The notes below the pieces were generated by a model, which searched no databases, had not been told where the DNA came from, and was given only the letters and a program-made list of their open reading frames with translations. A stretch of DNA of 64,000 bases from Bdellovibrionales bacterium (GTDB lineage Bacteria > Bdellovibrionota > Bdellovibrionia > Bdellovibrionales > UBA1609). The position numbers and the translations under genes are program-made. Shown piece by piece: positions 27,362 through 37,111 of this stretch. How positions within the stretch are numbered: the stretch's first letter is position 1; every line of letters begins with the position of its first letter. Where the stretch lies: assembly GCA_020628165.1 (NCBI GenBank), contig JAHDFM010000015.1, forward strand, positions 18,807 through 82,806, in the 5' to 3' direction.

Positions 27362-27621
27362 TGCCGTTACTTACTTGAATACGGTTTTAAGTAGTTAGAC
27401 CCAAAGAAATCAAAGACATCCTTTCCGTACTCAGACAGCCCCAATCTGTGCCACTTCTAACCATCTTTATTAGTGATCAAATAAAGCTTTTCATTTACAC
27501 CAGACGTCTAGACCTACACAATAAAACTCTTCACCTTCCTGTCTCATAGTCCAGTGTTCGGGCTGTTTGCTACTCCTATTGTAGGTTCTCAATTAATATT
27601 GTTTTAACTAAGGAGTTTATT

Positions 27622-28719
27622 TTGAAAGCTTTAATTTCATTTTTAGTTTTATTTTTATTTATAAATATCAATCCCGTAGAGGCCAAATCTAAGAAGCGAG
27701 TGAAAGCTTCAAAGTTGACCTTTAAAACAATGACACGATCTCAGTATAAGAAGCTTGGAGCCCACGAAAGAATTTACTATAAAAACAAACTGGCCCAAAC
27801 TTTAAGGAAGTACGAGAAGAGAGCCATGAAAGGCAAAAAGTTTGCTAATAACAAATGGTTTGATGTTTCTATGTTTTCAAAAGCATTTGCAAACAATGGT
27901 GAAACTTGTCCTGTTGGAGGGCAGTCTTTAACATTTGATGGTGGCTGCAGTGTCAGAAAATCTAGTTACTTTAACAATAAAAAGTGTGAGTCAAAGAAAA
28001 CACCTCAACACGATACATTTGAGTGCGGAGCTGCTTACGGCAATATTTGCGTTGCTTTTGACAAAGGCTCTTTCGAAATTTCTAACAACTGCTATACACA
28101 ATCAGTGGCCAAAAGAACTTTTAAGCCGGCCGCCTTTCAAGATTTTATGCTGAAAGAATGCAAATACAACAAAGATAGCCTGTCTTTGCCTGCAAGTAAA
28201 AAAAGATATGATAATTGCAAACAAGCTCATTATGACAACCTGTCTGTATATGCTTCAGTCGAAGCCATTGAACAAGCTCAAGAAGAAAGCCAAGCGGCAC
28301 AATTTCCACTCTCAAAGCAAAGCCCTGAATTTTGTAAAGCTGGTGCTTCAGGTTGTAAATTGTGCCGAGCTAATGAATCGTGCCAGCTATGCACTGATAA
28401 AGGTGATGGTTTAAAGTGTTCCACAGTTTTCACATTTCAACCCAATAAACATGAGGCTTACTTAAAAGCAATCAAGGCCGGCTTATATGACGGTCTTAGT
28501 GATTTCATTGATGTAGATGGCAATAACGAACGAATCAATGCTAAAAGACTTTATAACAAAACATGTGACGATTTAAATTACTCAAACAGTGACATTAGTG
28601 AGTACTTAGGACTGAAAGAAAAAATTGATAGCTATGAATTGCTTAAAAAGAGCAATATGTGCAACGGCGGCTCATCATCGCCAGAAACTGAACCTAGCTC
28701 TGGTGGTACAGAAGTTTAA
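27622..28719 (+). CDS. Secreted Cys-rich protein of unknown function
   Basis: A 365-residue protein with a signal peptide (cleavage near PVEA, residue 21). The N-terminal third is very basic (KSKKRVKASK, KRAMKGKKF). About 17 cysteines follow in pairs, including GCKLCRANESCQLC near residue 245, and the C-terminus is a Ser/Gly/Glu-rich tail. I recognise no family; the cysteine spacing suggests a disulfide-rich extracytoplasmic protein. The start is TTG with TAAGGAG a good distance upstream. It stands alone between dcd and cutA. Confidence 0.7.
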   Translation: MKALISFLVLFLFININPVEAKSKKRVKASKLTFKTMTRSQYKKLGAHERIYYKNKLAQTLRKYEKRAMKGKKFANNKWFDVSMFSKAFANNGETCPVGGQSLTFDGGCSVRKSSYFNNKKCESKKTPQHDTFECGAAYGNICVAFDKGSFEISNNCYTQSVAKRTFKPAAFQDFMLKECKYNKDSLSLPASKKRYDNCKQAHYDNLSVYASVEAIEQAQEESQAAQFPLSKQSPEFCKAGASGCKLCRANESCQLCTDKGDGLKCSTVFTFQPNKHEAYLKAIKAGLYDGLSDFIDVDGNNERINAKRLYNKTCDDLNYSNSDISEYLGLKEKIDSYELLKKSNMCNGGSSSPETEPSSGGTEV

Positions 28720-28884
28720 AGACTGTAGTATTAAAATAATAAAAATCACAGTCCAACCAAAACTGATAGAGTAGTGGTTGAACACTCTTGACTGATTCTA
28801 ATCACAATTCATTTTTTTATATTGTGGCAATATTTTTAAGCGGTCTCATTTGCATGCTTTAACTTTTGAAGTTAAGTTTAGCAT

Positions 28885-29211
28885 ATGAATAATAAATCAA
28901 AGTTAATCTTTGTTTACATAACAGCCTCGAATTCAGCTGAGGCTGAGACACTCAGCAAAGCTCTCTTACAAAAAAAGCTCATCGCCTGTAGTAATGTCTT
29001 TCCTGAAATTAAATCTTTTTACCACTGGGATGGTGAGATTCAGTCAAGTAGTGAGTGTGTGATGATTTGCAAGAGCACTTCAAATCAATTTGAAGCTATT
29101 AAAAATTTGGTTACCGAACTTCACAGCTACGACACTCCCTGTGTGGTTTCTATCCCCCTTGAAGGTTCACACCCGCCCTTTGCTGATTGGTTGCTTCGGC
29201 AGATAAATTGA
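28885..29211 (+). CDS. cutA: CutA-like divalent-cation tolerance protein
   Basis: A 108-residue small trimeric protein of the CutA/PII-like fold. Signatures are VYITASNSAEAETLSKALLQKKLIACSNVFPEIKSFYHWDGEIQ (Cys and the conserved Y.W.GEI) and the C-terminal VVSIPLEGSHPPFADWL. E. coli CutA is linked to copper tolerance, but the molecular role of the family is unsettled. It lies 53 bases before pyrE on the same strand and may be cotranscribed. Confidence 0.92.
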   Translation: MNNKSKLIFVYITASNSAEAETLSKALLQKKLIACSNVFPEIKSFYHWDGEIQSSSECVMICKSTSNQFEAIKNLVTELHSYDTPCVVSIPLEGSHPPFADWLLRQIN

Positions 29212-29264
29212 CCATTTTAAGGCTTTTCCTAGACAAGCCTTTTACCTGTTGTTAGTTGTTAATT

Positions 29265-29780
29265 ATGACAAAAGAAGAATTAAGAAACTCAATCATTGAA
29301 ATTGCTAAACTCACAGGTCAATTTAAACTGAGATCAGGGCTCACCTCTGAAGTTTATTTCGACAAATACCGTTTTGAATCTCAGCCTCAGATTTTAAAAA
29401 ACATAGCCAAACAAATGGCCCCCCTTGTCCCTGAAGAAACTGAAATCTTAGCAGGACTTGAAATGGGCGGCATTCCCATAGCTACTGCTCTTGCGCTCGA
29501 AACAGGATTACCTGTGGCTTTTATTCGCAAAGAAGCCAAAGAATACGGCACCTGCAAGTTTGCCGAAGGCTGTGAGATTGCAGGCAAAAAACTTTGTATT
29601 ATCGAAGATGTCATCACCACAGGTGGGCAGGTTGTTTTAAGCACACAAGACTTGCGTTCAGAAGGAGCCATCGTCAATCACGTTTTATCAGTGATCTACA
29701 GAGGGCAAGGCGACCCGACTCGCTTAACTGATATTAACTTAAGTTTTGATCACCTCTTTGATTTTTCAAGCCTAGTTTAA
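29265..29780 (+). CDS. pyrE: Orotate phosphoribosyltransferase
   Basis: A 171-residue type I phosphoribosyltransferase converting orotate and PRPP to orotidine 5'-phosphate in pyrimidine synthesis. Seen are TGQFKLRSGLTSEVYFDKYRF (substrate loop), LAGLEMGGIPIATALA, FIRKEAKEYGTC and the PRPP motif LCIIEDVITTGGQV. Length is slightly short but normal for this subgroup. ATG 29265 is preferred over an upstream TTG at 29256. It ends just before a strong bidirectional hairpin. Confidence 0.92.
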   Translation: MTKEELRNSIIEIAKLTGQFKLRSGLTSEVYFDKYRFESQPQILKNIAKQMAPLVPEETEILAGLEMGGIPIATALALETGLPVAFIRKEAKEYGTCKFAEGCEIAGKKLCIIEDVITTGGQVVLSTQDLRSEGAIVNHVLSVIYRGQGDPTRLTDINLSFDHLFDFSSLV

Positions 29781-29790
29781 TTGTAACCTT

Positions 29791-29837
29791 AAAAGACTAA
29801 ACCACTAGGAATGTCTCCTTACTAGGTTTAGTCTTTT
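29791..29837. terminator. Bidirectional terminator between pyrE and propeller protein
   Basis: AAAAGACTAAACC (29791-29803) pairs perfectly with GGTTTAGTCTTTT (29825-29837). The A-tract and T-tract at the two ends make it a plausible Rho-independent terminator in both directions, ideal for the convergent genes on either side. Confidence 0.7.
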
Positions 29838-29859
29838 CAATGATAGCTTTACCTATCTT

Positions 29860-30798
29860 TTAATATGCTTCACACACTGATTTGTACAACCCAACGTTGT
29901 ACCCTTCGTGATACTCAGTGGAATAAAGAATTGTTTTACTATCTAAGTAAGTCACAGCTTCCTGTTGTGGTAAAGAGATCGTGTTGTTGATTTTGTAATC
30001 TTTGTTTTCTTCCCAAGCGCGTGAGTCGATCTCATTGCCCTCGAGCACTGTTGTTAAATCTAAATTCACTTCTAAGAAGTTAGAATATGTTAAAATCAAA
30101 AGCTTAGATCCATCCGGAGAAAAATCTAGGCCTGTTACAATGCGACCAAATAAATTGTAGCGGTAGTTTAAGTAAGGCACATCGATGTCACCAACTTTTT
30201 GCAATATACGATCGCCTTTTGCCTTTGAGTACATTTGCTCTGGAGATAACCTGTACAAACTCGCCACTTGCGATCTTCGGTTCACATAGTCGGCTTTTTT
30301 CGTCAGTATGTACAAGGATCCGTCTGGGTGCAAAGCCATACCTTCTGCGTTGTGTGCTCCATCAGGGTACTTAACATCTACGATTCTCTCAGCTGAAACT
30401 GTACTAGGAAAGTTTTTAAGTTCTTTGACAATCACTATTGATATGCGAGTTCTAAACTCATCATTGTCACCAATGTCTCCAATATATAAACATTTCTCAG
30501 CCTGCAAGCAATCTCCATAAGCAAGAGCCTCGACATCCCATGCTTCAAATTCATTAATGGAAACCTTTTTAAGGTCATTTCCATTAACCTGTGTTTGATA
30601 AAAATTAGGGCCATCGCCAGAGTCATTCACATGATATAAGCGGTCCTTAAATTGGCTTGAGTGAGCAAGTCCGCTAGCTTCATTGATCACTGAGTAATCC
30701 ATATCACCAGTTTTAACTGGGCTTGACCACTTTTGACAAATGTTTGCAAAAGCAAGTTGCGATGTAAAAAACAAAATTAGACTAATAAACCTAAGCAT
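29860..30798 (-). CDS. Secreted beta-propeller-like protein
   Basis: A 312-residue protein with a signal peptide (cleavage after AFA, residue 18). Repeated beta-rich stretches (INEASGLAHSSQFKDRLYHVNDSGDGP, WDVEALAYGDC, CLYIGDIGDN, AEGMALHPDGSLYILTKK, VTGLDFSPDGSKLLILTY) have the pattern of esterase-like or NHL/YncE-type propellers. Asp and Glu residues at turn positions may bind calcium. No catalytic motif was recognised, so it could be a binding protein. AAGGAAA precedes the ATG. Confidence 0.7.
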   Translation of the reverse strand: MLRFISLILFFTSQLAFANICQKWSSPVKTGDMDYSVINEASGLAHSSQFKDRLYHVNDSGDGPNFYQTQVNGNDLKKVSINEFEAWDVEALAYGDCLQAEKCLYIGDIGDNDEFRTRISIVIVKELKNFPSTVSAERIVDVKYPDGAHNAEGMALHPDGSLYILTKKADYVNRRSQVASLYRLSPEQMYSKAKGDRILQKVGDIDVPYLNYRYNLFGRIVTGLDFSPDGSKLLILTYSNFLEVNLDLTTVLEGNEIDSRAWEENKDYKINNTISLPQQEAVTYLDSKTILYSTEYHEGYNVGLYKSVCEAY

Positions 30799-30904
30799 AA
30801 ATGATTTCCTTTTTCTGAATCTATGAAAAAGTCTATATTAGTATTCATAGTTAACAACCAAAAATTTCTTAATTAATCAATACAAATAACTAGCTGAATA
30901 TAGG

Positions 30905-32173
30905 CTAGATGCTCTTCTTACGTGCCCTATCCGTGCTCAAGCGGTTCAGCTGACACTGTCCCGGCTTGCGAGAGACGATAATCGGATCTATTAAAAATTT
31001 CGAGTTAAGGATGTCAGCCCAATAATTAGCTAAGCAGGTGAAATCTAATTTTTCTGTTGCAGCAATGGGATGAGCGCTGGGGATTCGAACCTTCAAAGGG
31101 TTTAACTTAAGGCCATTTTTTATGAACTCATAATGTAAGTGGGGGCCCGTGGCATAGCCCGTGCTGCCAACATAGCCGATGGTTTGTTTTTTACTTACGT
31201 ACTTACCGCGAGCTAAGCCTTTGGCAAAACGACTGAGGTGAGCATACCTCGTTTTAACTCCGTTGTTGTGTTGAAGAGTCACGTAGTAGCCATAACCTTT
31301 GTTATACTTCTTTTCTATAACACGACCGTCACCAGCGGCATACACTGGTGTGCCTCTAGGTGCAGCAAAGTCAACACCACTGTGAGCTTTCCATCTTTTT
31401 AAAATAGGATGGTATCTAGCCCTAAATTTAGAGCTGATTCTAGAAAACTGCACCGGATATCTTAAGAAGGCTTTTTGCACACTCTCCCCGTTCAAATCAA
31501 AGTAGCGCTTCACACCATCTTGCTCAAACATAATAGCTTGATGCTTTTTAATATTATTGCCTCGAACCTGATTGTATTCAATGGCCAAAATGTCGCCACC
31601 AAATAACTTTTGATTGTCGAGCAGCACCTCTTCATAAATCAATTTGAACTCATCACCCACGCGCACATCTTTTTCAAAATCAATGCGCCAACCAAGAATC
31701 TCTGCCATCTGATCGATCACATCATCCGTTAGAAATTTTTCTGAATTCACTTTACCAGCTTTGTAAATGGAGTTATTTTCTTTGGTAATCTCACCACTAA
31801 AATAAGCGATGCGTTTATAGGTTTCTTTGATGACTTCCTTCACTTTGATTTTTTGAGGAAAGTTTACGGTGTTATCAATTACAATTTCGTAAGACTTTAA
31901 CGTACTGACCTTAAAAATGAGTTTTTGCAAAAAAGGCCCTTCACTTTGAATGTAAATATACTTTCCAGGCTGGATGTAATTTCTGATTTGCCTGTTAGAG
32001 ATTTTATCGATTTGATGAGCCATCTGCCCACTCTTAGCAATACCGACTCCGTAAAGAATTTTAGACAAAGAATCACCACGTTTGACTTTATAATTGATCA
32101 CCTTAGCATGGCATGGAATCAGCGCTGCAAGTAACATCACTAAAGTGAAAACTCGAACTGGTAACGACAGCAA
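30905..32173 (-). CDS. LysM/M23 murein endopeptidase
   Basis: A 422-residue exported peptidoglycan hydrolase-type protein. A signal peptide ends near CHA (residue 23); a LysM-like segment (NYKVKRGDSLSKILYG) follows, then a middle domain, then a peptidase M23 (LytM) domain with HSGVDFAAPRGTPV at about 261 and HLHYEF at about 346, providing the zinc His/Asp/His set. A basic C-terminal extension of about 60 residues follows. It resembles MepM-like enzymes that cut peptide cross-links. TTG is the likely start, with GAAGGGG upstream; an internal ATG would cut the signal peptide. Confidence 0.88.
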   Translation of the reverse strand: MLSLPVRVFTLVMLLAALIPCHAKVINYKVKRGDSLSKILYGVGIAKSGQMAHQIDKISNRQIRNYIQPGKYIYIQSEGPFLQKLIFKVSTLKSYEIVIDNTVNFPQKIKVKEVIKETYKRIAYFSGEITKENNSIYKAGKVNSEKFLTDDVIDQMAEILGWRIDFEKDVRVGDEFKLIYEEVLLDNQKLFGGDILAIEYNQVRGNNIKKHQAIMFEQDGVKRYFDLNGESVQKAFLRYPVQFSRISSKFRARYHPILKRWKAHSGVDFAAPRGTPVYAAGDGRVIEKKYNKGYGYYVTLQHNNGVKTRYAHLSRFAKGLARGKYVSKKQTIGYVGSTGYATGPHLHYEFIKNGLKLNPLKVRIPSAHPIAATEKLDFTCLANYWADILNSKFLIDPIIVSRKPGQCQLNRLSTDRARKKSI

Positions 32174-32272
32174 AAAAAAGCCCCTTCTCTCAATAAGTAA
32201 ATTCTCTAAGTACTTAAAACTATAAAATAATGGCTTTACAAACTCAACTGAGTTAAGGGAAAATTAGACACA

Positions 32273-34123
32273 ATGGAAAAGAATTTACAAAAGTATATGG
32301 ATGTTTTTTTGGTCCTCTTACTGTCGTTTATATACTACTGCGTGCAACTTCCACCAGGGATCACCTTTGAAGATGCTGGCTACTTTTTAGCAACTAGCCT
32401 AGAAGGCGGCTACGCCCACCCTCCTGGCTACCCACTATACACCCTACTACTCAAAGTTTGGACCTCAGCACTGCTCATTTTTACAAGTAATGCTGCATAC
32501 TTAGGGGCACTATTGTCAGCACTGCTCACTAGCGTTGGAATTTCTTTGTTTTACTCGTTTCTCAAGTCGTACGTTTCTAGTGAAACTTTTACGAGCACTA
32601 AAGTAAAAACACTTATTTTGGGCTTATTTTCCCTACTATTAATGACTAGCTTTGAACTGGTTGAACAAACTGTTCTTATTGAGGTGTACGCCCTTCACTT
32701 TATCTTGTTGGCTCTGTTATTTATAAGCCTCCAACGTAAAGCTTATCTTTTCACCGGCTTAATCACTGGCCTGGCACTCAGCAACCACTCTACTGCCATA
32801 TACTTTTTTGCCTTTGTTTTGCTATGGCTAGTTCTTATTGACAAAATCAAATTTAAAGTTGTTCTCGTTGAAGGAGTCAAAAAGTTTGTTCCCGGAGTCA
32901 TCCTTGGCCTACTACCTTACTTGTACTTACCTCTAATAGCTAACCCAATGAGTCCATTACAATGGGGATCTGCAAACACCTGGCAGGGGTTTAAAGAAAT
33001 TGTCTTCAGAACTAACTACTGGAAGGTGCCTGCCAGTGAATTTTCAACACAAGTTGCTCAGCTCAAAGTGGCCGGAATGCACTTTTTTGATCAATGGGGC
33101 TACCTCATCCCTCTATTGTTTTTGGCCACCTTTGCCATTTATTTTTTAACAAAAAAACTCAATAGGCATCTTCTTTATTGGCATTTGTGTTGGTTCATTC
33201 AATTGCCCTTAATGGCACTGCTTGCCAATATGACTGTGGAAAACGAAGGCACTAAACTTGTCAGCGTGTTTTTTATCCCAGCCTACTTGTTCACCGTGAT
33301 TGCTTTACTAGTTGCTTATCAATTTATAAAAAATAAAAAAATCATCGCACAAAAGTCATTAGAGATGGGGACGCTCGTTTTTTTAACTGTGAGCCTGTTG
33401 TTCTCAAGTGTTATGAGTTATCAAAAAGCGAGCATGTCTAAATACACAACTCCACAAGTGTACACCAACCAAGTTAAAAGCACCGTCAAAGACAACAAAG
33501 CAATATTACTCACCTGGAATGACTTCGCCTTCACACCCATTGTGTACGAAAAATACGTCAGAAAACAGTTCAACACTCTGATCCCAATACCAAACACCTT
33601 TTTTAAAGATTACAACATGACATTGAAGTACGAAAAAATGCACAACCTCAATGTAGAACCTCTAAAAAAAGCAACGCTCACTTTTTTAAAAAACAGAACT
33701 ACTGGTTTCATTGGAACTATTGACGATGAAACCTTTTACGACACTTTGTCTGAAAACATCAGCGTTTGGCTAAGACAAGGCTACAAAGTCTACACCGAGT
33801 ACAAAATCACATCTAAGAAATCCAGCCTTTATTACAATCCAATGGGACCATTTTTTGAAGTCCTGACTTCAAAACCCCTACTTGAGAGTGAATTCATATT
33901 TTTAGAACAAGAAAAGCCCAACTATCCTCTTGGCAACAACGACCTATGGCACAAGCAATTTTATGCAAAATATTCAGAGCAACTGATATTGAGAGCTTTA
34001 TTAAATCGTTCTTCGAAAAATAGAGATCGCTATTTGAATCAAGCAAAAGTGTTTTCTAAAGGAACGCTCTCAGAAACTAAAGTCTTTGAAGGCATCAAAA
34101 AACACTTTCCTGATTTTGAATAA
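32273..34123 (+). CDS. DUF2723 integral membrane protein (glycosyltransferase-like)
   Basis: A 616-residue polytopic membrane protein with about 11 hydrophobic segments in the first 400 residues and a soluble C-terminal part. The N-terminus has GITFEDAGYFLATSLEGGYAHPPGYPLYTLL, the hallmark of DUF2723; the conserved acidic pair and HPPGYP loop resemble GT-C protein O-mannosyltransferases. Substrate transfer from a lipid-linked sugar is therefore inferred, not shown. A small inverted repeat AACTCA/TGAGTT lies about 25 bases before the start. It is divergent from the M23 gene and convergent with the methyltransferase. Confidence 0.85.
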   Translation: MEKNLQKYMDVFLVLLLSFIYYCVQLPPGITFEDAGYFLATSLEGGYAHPPGYPLYTLLLKVWTSALLIFTSNAAYLGALLSALLTSVGISLFYSFLKSYVSSETFTSTKVKTLILGLFSLLLMTSFELVEQTVLIEVYALHFILLALLFISLQRKAYLFTGLITGLALSNHSTAIYFFAFVLLWLVLIDKIKFKVVLVEGVKKFVPGVILGLLPYLYLPLIANPMSPLQWGSANTWQGFKEIVFRTNYWKVPASEFSTQVAQLKVAGMHFFDQWGYLIPLLFLATFAIYFLTKKLNRHLLYWHLCWFIQLPLMALLANMTVENEGTKLVSVFFIPAYLFTVIALLVAYQFIKNKKIIAQKSLEMGTLVFLTVSLLFSSVMSYQKASMSKYTTPQVYTNQVKSTVKDNKAILLTWNDFAFTPIVYEKYVRKQFNTLIPIPNTFFKDYNMTLKYEKMHNLNVEPLKKATLTFLKNRTTGFIGTIDDETFYDTLSENISVWLRQGYKVYTEYKITSKKSSLYYNPMGPFFEVLTSKPLLESEFIFLEQEKPNYPLGNNDLWHKQFYAKYSEQLILRALLNRSSKNRDRYLNQAKVFSKGTLSETKVFEGIKKHFPDFE

Positions 34124-34178
34124 TAAGTCTTGATTTGTTTTAAATTTATTTAAGCGATGTAAAGCTTGGAAATCAAGT

Positions 34179-34982
34179 TTACTTAGCAACTAAGTAAGCA
34201 ACCCATGCTTCACAATCTTCACCTTTTTCTACAACAGTGAACTCACCATCGCCCTCACCGTCATCGTCGGTGCCTTCCCAGTATACTTTTACTTCTGAAA
34301 AGCCGGCTTCTAACATAATGTCTTTAAGCTCAGGAATGCTCCACATTCTCCAGTCATAAGAAAAAACTTTTTCTTTTTTCTTTTGTCCGTCTGGTTGAAA
34401 ATGAATAAAGAACTGGGCGTGGTTAGTAACAGGGTCAAAACTGTCTTGATCCCAAAAGTAACTAAAATCATCGTGCTCGGTTTCTTCTTCATTCTCTTCC
34501 ATGCACTCAGAGCCACCAAAACAATCGAGCACTAATACACCATTTTCATTCAATGATTTTTTACAATTTGAGAAGTACTCAATGAGCTTACTTCTTTCTT
34601 TAAAAATAAAATAAGAAAAATTAACGGCCACAATCACGTCAGCTGACGGAAGCTCCGGCGACAAAACATTTTGTTTAATGATTTGAACTCTTGATTGCTG
34701 GTCATCATTTAATTGAGATAAGTAGTTTTCTTTCCCGTAATTGATGGGCTCATCATCTAAATCGACACCAATGGACTGAAAACTTGAATCTAGCATGGCC
34801 CACTCACAACAGATGGCAAAGGTTCCGCAGAAGTCTTCACGCAGAACTTTAGGATCATTGCCACCATTAAACTCTTTGTAGGCTTTTCTTAAAAAAAGCA
34901 CATCATTATCCGGAGACTGCACTGATTCTTGGTAGTAATAATATTTATCAAAGTCACTTTTGGGTTTTGATTTTAAAGCCAT
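34179..34982 (-). CDS. Class I SAM-dependent methyltransferase
   Basis: A 267-residue protein with a Rossmann methyltransferase core. The glycine-rich motif I is degenerate (LREDFCGTFAICCEWA), followed by acidic SIGVDLDDEPINYG, then DVIVAVNFSYFIF and LNENGVLVLDCFGG. The C-terminus is rich in Asp and Glu (EGTDDDGEGDGE). The substrate is unknown. It begins 18 bases after the E1 beta stop with GAAGGA as ribosome-binding site, so it belongs to the dehydrogenase operon; a functional link to the enzyme complex is not evident. Confidence 0.78.
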   Translation of the reverse strand: MALKSKPKSDFDKYYYYQESVQSPDNDVLFLRKAYKEFNGGNDPKVLREDFCGTFAICCEWAMLDSSFQSIGVDLDDEPINYGKENYLSQLNDDQQSRVQIIKQNVLSPELPSADVIVAVNFSYFIFKERSKLIEYFSNCKKSLNENGVLVLDCFGGSECMEENEEETEHDDFSYFWDQDSFDPVTNHAQFFIHFQPDGQKKKEKVFSYDWRMWSIPELKDIMLEAGFSEVKVYWEGTDDDGEGDGEFTVVEKGEDCEAWVAYLVAK

Positions 34983-35000
34983 ACAATCCTTCTTCTTTTC

Positions 35001-36059
35001 TTATGGTATTTCTTTAAGTACTTCTATCACTTCTTTTCTAATATCTGCAACCTGTGGCACAGACGCTTCTTCTAGTTCTGCGTGCAAACCAATGCCTGGT
35101 AAATTTTTACCAGCCACTACTTTTGGCCTTGCCATCAGCTCGTAAAAAAGTTCTTGCGTCACTCGGTAACTTAAGTGCTCGGCAAAGTTGGTCACTTCTG
35201 TGTCTTCGTTGACAAACACAACACGTCCTGTTTTTTGCACAGATGTTTTAATAAGTTCCCAGTCATATGGGTAAATGGACATAAGGTCAATGACCTCTAC
35301 GCTTGTGCCATTTTCTTGCTTTAATTGATCGGCCACCTCGTTGCACATCAACACATGACGACCATAAGTGACGACAGTTAGATCTGTACCAGATCTTGTG
35401 ACTTTCCCTTTACCAATTTCACAGGTAAAGTCTTCAACCTGAGGCCAATTTGCTTTCCATCCCGTTCGATCACCGACAGGGGCATCGATCATGGACTTTA
35501 AAGTTTTTTCATTGTCAGGCTCTCCCGGGATCAGTTCTTCACCACGAACTCGCATCAAAGCTTTTGGCTTTAAGAACATCACTGGGTTTGGATCTTTGAT
35601 GGCTGCAAGCAGCAACCCGTAAGCATCTTTTGGTGTTGAAGGCATAACAACCTTCCAGCCAGCGAGTCGTGACGCCCAGGCATCAAAACTGTGACTGTGG
35701 TAAACAGAACCTCTGATCCCAGCTCCAACTGGAGTCATTAGAACAAGCGGCAATGAGAAGTTCCCGTAACTGGCCCAATAAGTGTTGCCGGCGATTTTTA
35801 ACAGATCAATTGTGTTAAAAATATAGTCGCAGAACTGAATCTCAGCAACACAGCGATCACCTGTTAGAGCAATGCCCATAGCTGTTCCAACAATCCCTCT
35901 TTCATCAAGAGGTGTGTTCCAGCTAGTTTCAAGCCCTTGTGTAGCAGTAAAAACACCACCCATTGGTGCGCCGACATCTTGACCGAACACATCTTTGAGT
36001 TCTAAGTTTTTTTCTGCATAGTGAAGTGCTAATCGAATTGCTTGTGCCATATTTGCCAT
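35001..36059 (-). CDS. 2-oxoacid dehydrogenase E1 component, beta subunit
   Basis: A 352-residue beta subunit of a pyruvate or branched-chain 2-oxoacid dehydrogenase E1. It has the transketolase pyrimidine-binding domain (MANMAQAIRLAL, VFGQDVGAPMGGVF, TPLDERGIVGTAMGIAL, AEIQFCDYIFN) and the C-terminal transketolase domain (TVVTYGRHV, VIDLMSIYPYDWE, VFVNEDTEVTNFAEHL). The GSVYHSHSFDAWASRLAGWKVVMPSTP wording leans to the branched-chain type. ATG 36059 overlaps the alpha stop (TAATG), with GGAGG upstream. No E2 or E3 gene is nearby. Confidence 0.88.
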   Translation of the reverse strand: MANMAQAIRLALHYAEKNLELKDVFGQDVGAPMGGVFTATQGLETSWNTPLDERGIVGTAMGIALTGDRCVAEIQFCDYIFNTIDLLKIAGNTYWASYGNFSLPLVLMTPVGAGIRGSVYHSHSFDAWASRLAGWKVVMPSTPKDAYGLLLAAIKDPNPVMFLKPKALMRVRGEELIPGEPDNEKTLKSMIDAPVGDRTGWKANWPQVEDFTCEIGKGKVTRSGTDLTVVTYGRHVLMCNEVADQLKQENGTSVEVIDLMSIYPYDWELIKTSVQKTGRVVFVNEDTEVTNFAEHLSYRVTQELFYELMARPKVVAGKNLPGIGLHAELEEASVPQVADIRKEVIEVLKEIP

Positions 36060-37111
36060 TAAAAAGTCCTCCAATCGCCGCTTTCGTTATTGACGTAGTA
36101 GTGATCCCAAACGCTGCTGGCGACTGGGTCTAACTCATCTCTGACTTCAATTTGCGCTTGCTTGGCTTCTTTAGCGTAGTTGTCTTTGATGTCTTTGACC
36201 TTTTTTTCAGTGATTATATCTTTTTTAAGCAAAAGACTTTCAAACTCTTTAAGGCAATCAACACCTTCTCTTAAATTTGCACCATCAGCTGAAGAGTGAC
36301 CATAAAGCCTTGAGACTGTTGTTTCCATCACAACGGGTTTTCCTGTTTTGCGGATGTATTGTAATTCTTCTTCCATACGAATGTAACTTTCAATAGGGTC
36401 ATTGCCGTTGATCACACAGTTACGTATTTTAAAAGGTTGAGCACGGTCGGAAACATGATCTTCACCGTGTTGATCATCATAGTGAGTAGAAATCCCCCAC
36501 TTGTTATTTTGCACGGTGATTAACATAGGTAACTCATTACCTCGACGGGATGCCCAAATTAAGCAAGATGCAAAATCACCTTCTGCACTTCCGGCATCTC
36601 CTCCAGTAACTATAGTCACCCCTTTGCCTTTGTTTCTTTTTTGCGCCCAAGCAGTGCCTATTGCAATGCTGTACTGAACGCCAATAGGGGACGTCACCGG
36701 AGCGACATTCCATTCAGGAAAAGCGTAGTGGTTTGAAAAGTTTCTACCGCCAGTGCACTTATCAGAAGCTTTGTTCATTATTAGACGAAGAGGAGTTTTA
36801 AAATCCATACCCATGGCAATAAGGGTTGCCGAACATCTGTAGTGCAAATGCATCCAGTCATGATCAACTCCCTGGCCCTTGTTTGCAAGTAAGCCTAACG
36901 GAACTCCAAAAGCTTCTTCACCAGGGCCACCAATCCAAAAGTAAGCCTCACCCACTTTATAAACTTTTATCATTCGCTCTTCTAGAGCTCGTGACTTCAC
37001 CATTAGGTCATAAATTTTGACCAATTGGTTTTTTGACAGTGGCAAACCGCTGCTTCCACTTTTTGTTTTGGATTTACTCTTTTGCTTTATCGGCGTTTGT
37101 CTTCCCGGCAA
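36059..37111 (-). CDS. 2-oxoacid dehydrogenase E1 component, alpha subunit
   Basis: The thiamine-diphosphate-binding alpha subunit, about 350 residues. The TPP motif reads GGDAGSAEGDFASC ... ITVQNNKWGIST (about residue 164 on), with Ala-Gly where many family members have GDGATSEGD. Also seen are RALEERMIKVYKVGEAYFWIGGPGEEA, GGRNFSNHY and the RLYGHSSADG phosphorylation-loop equivalent. The start is uncertain: TTG at 37111 has AGGGGAG six bases upstream, whereas TTG at 37156 has no such site. With the beta subunit it forms an E1 heterotetramer that decarboxylates a 2-oxoacid for an E2 partner encoded elsewhere. Confidence 0.88.
   Translation of the reverse strand: MPGRQTPIKQKSKSKTKSGSSGLPLSKNQLVKIYDLMVKSRALEERMIKVYKVGEAYFWIGGPGEEAFGVPLGLLANKGQGVDHDWMHLHYRCSATLIAMGMDFKTPLRLIMNKASDKCTGGRNFSNHYAFPEWNVAPVTSPIGVQYSIAIGTAWAQKRNKGKGVTIVTGGDAGSAEGDFASCLIWASRRGNELPMLITVQNNKWGISTHYDDQHGEDHVSDRAQPFKIRNCVINGNDPIESYIRMEEELQYIRKTGKPVVMETTVSRLYGHSSADGANLREGVDCLKEFESLLLKKDIITEKKVKDIKDNYAKEAKQAQIEVRDELDPVASSVWDHYYVNNESGDWRTF

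Noticed and set aside
28724..28757. GACTGT/ACAGTC hairpin after the Cys-rich secreted protein
   Set aside because: Six-base stem with a long AT loop and no T-run; too weak to call a terminator.
34130..34176. Inverted repeat CTTGATTT/AAATCAAG between convergent genes as a terminator
   Set aside because: The loop is over 30 bases, the stem is AT-rich and no U-tract follows.
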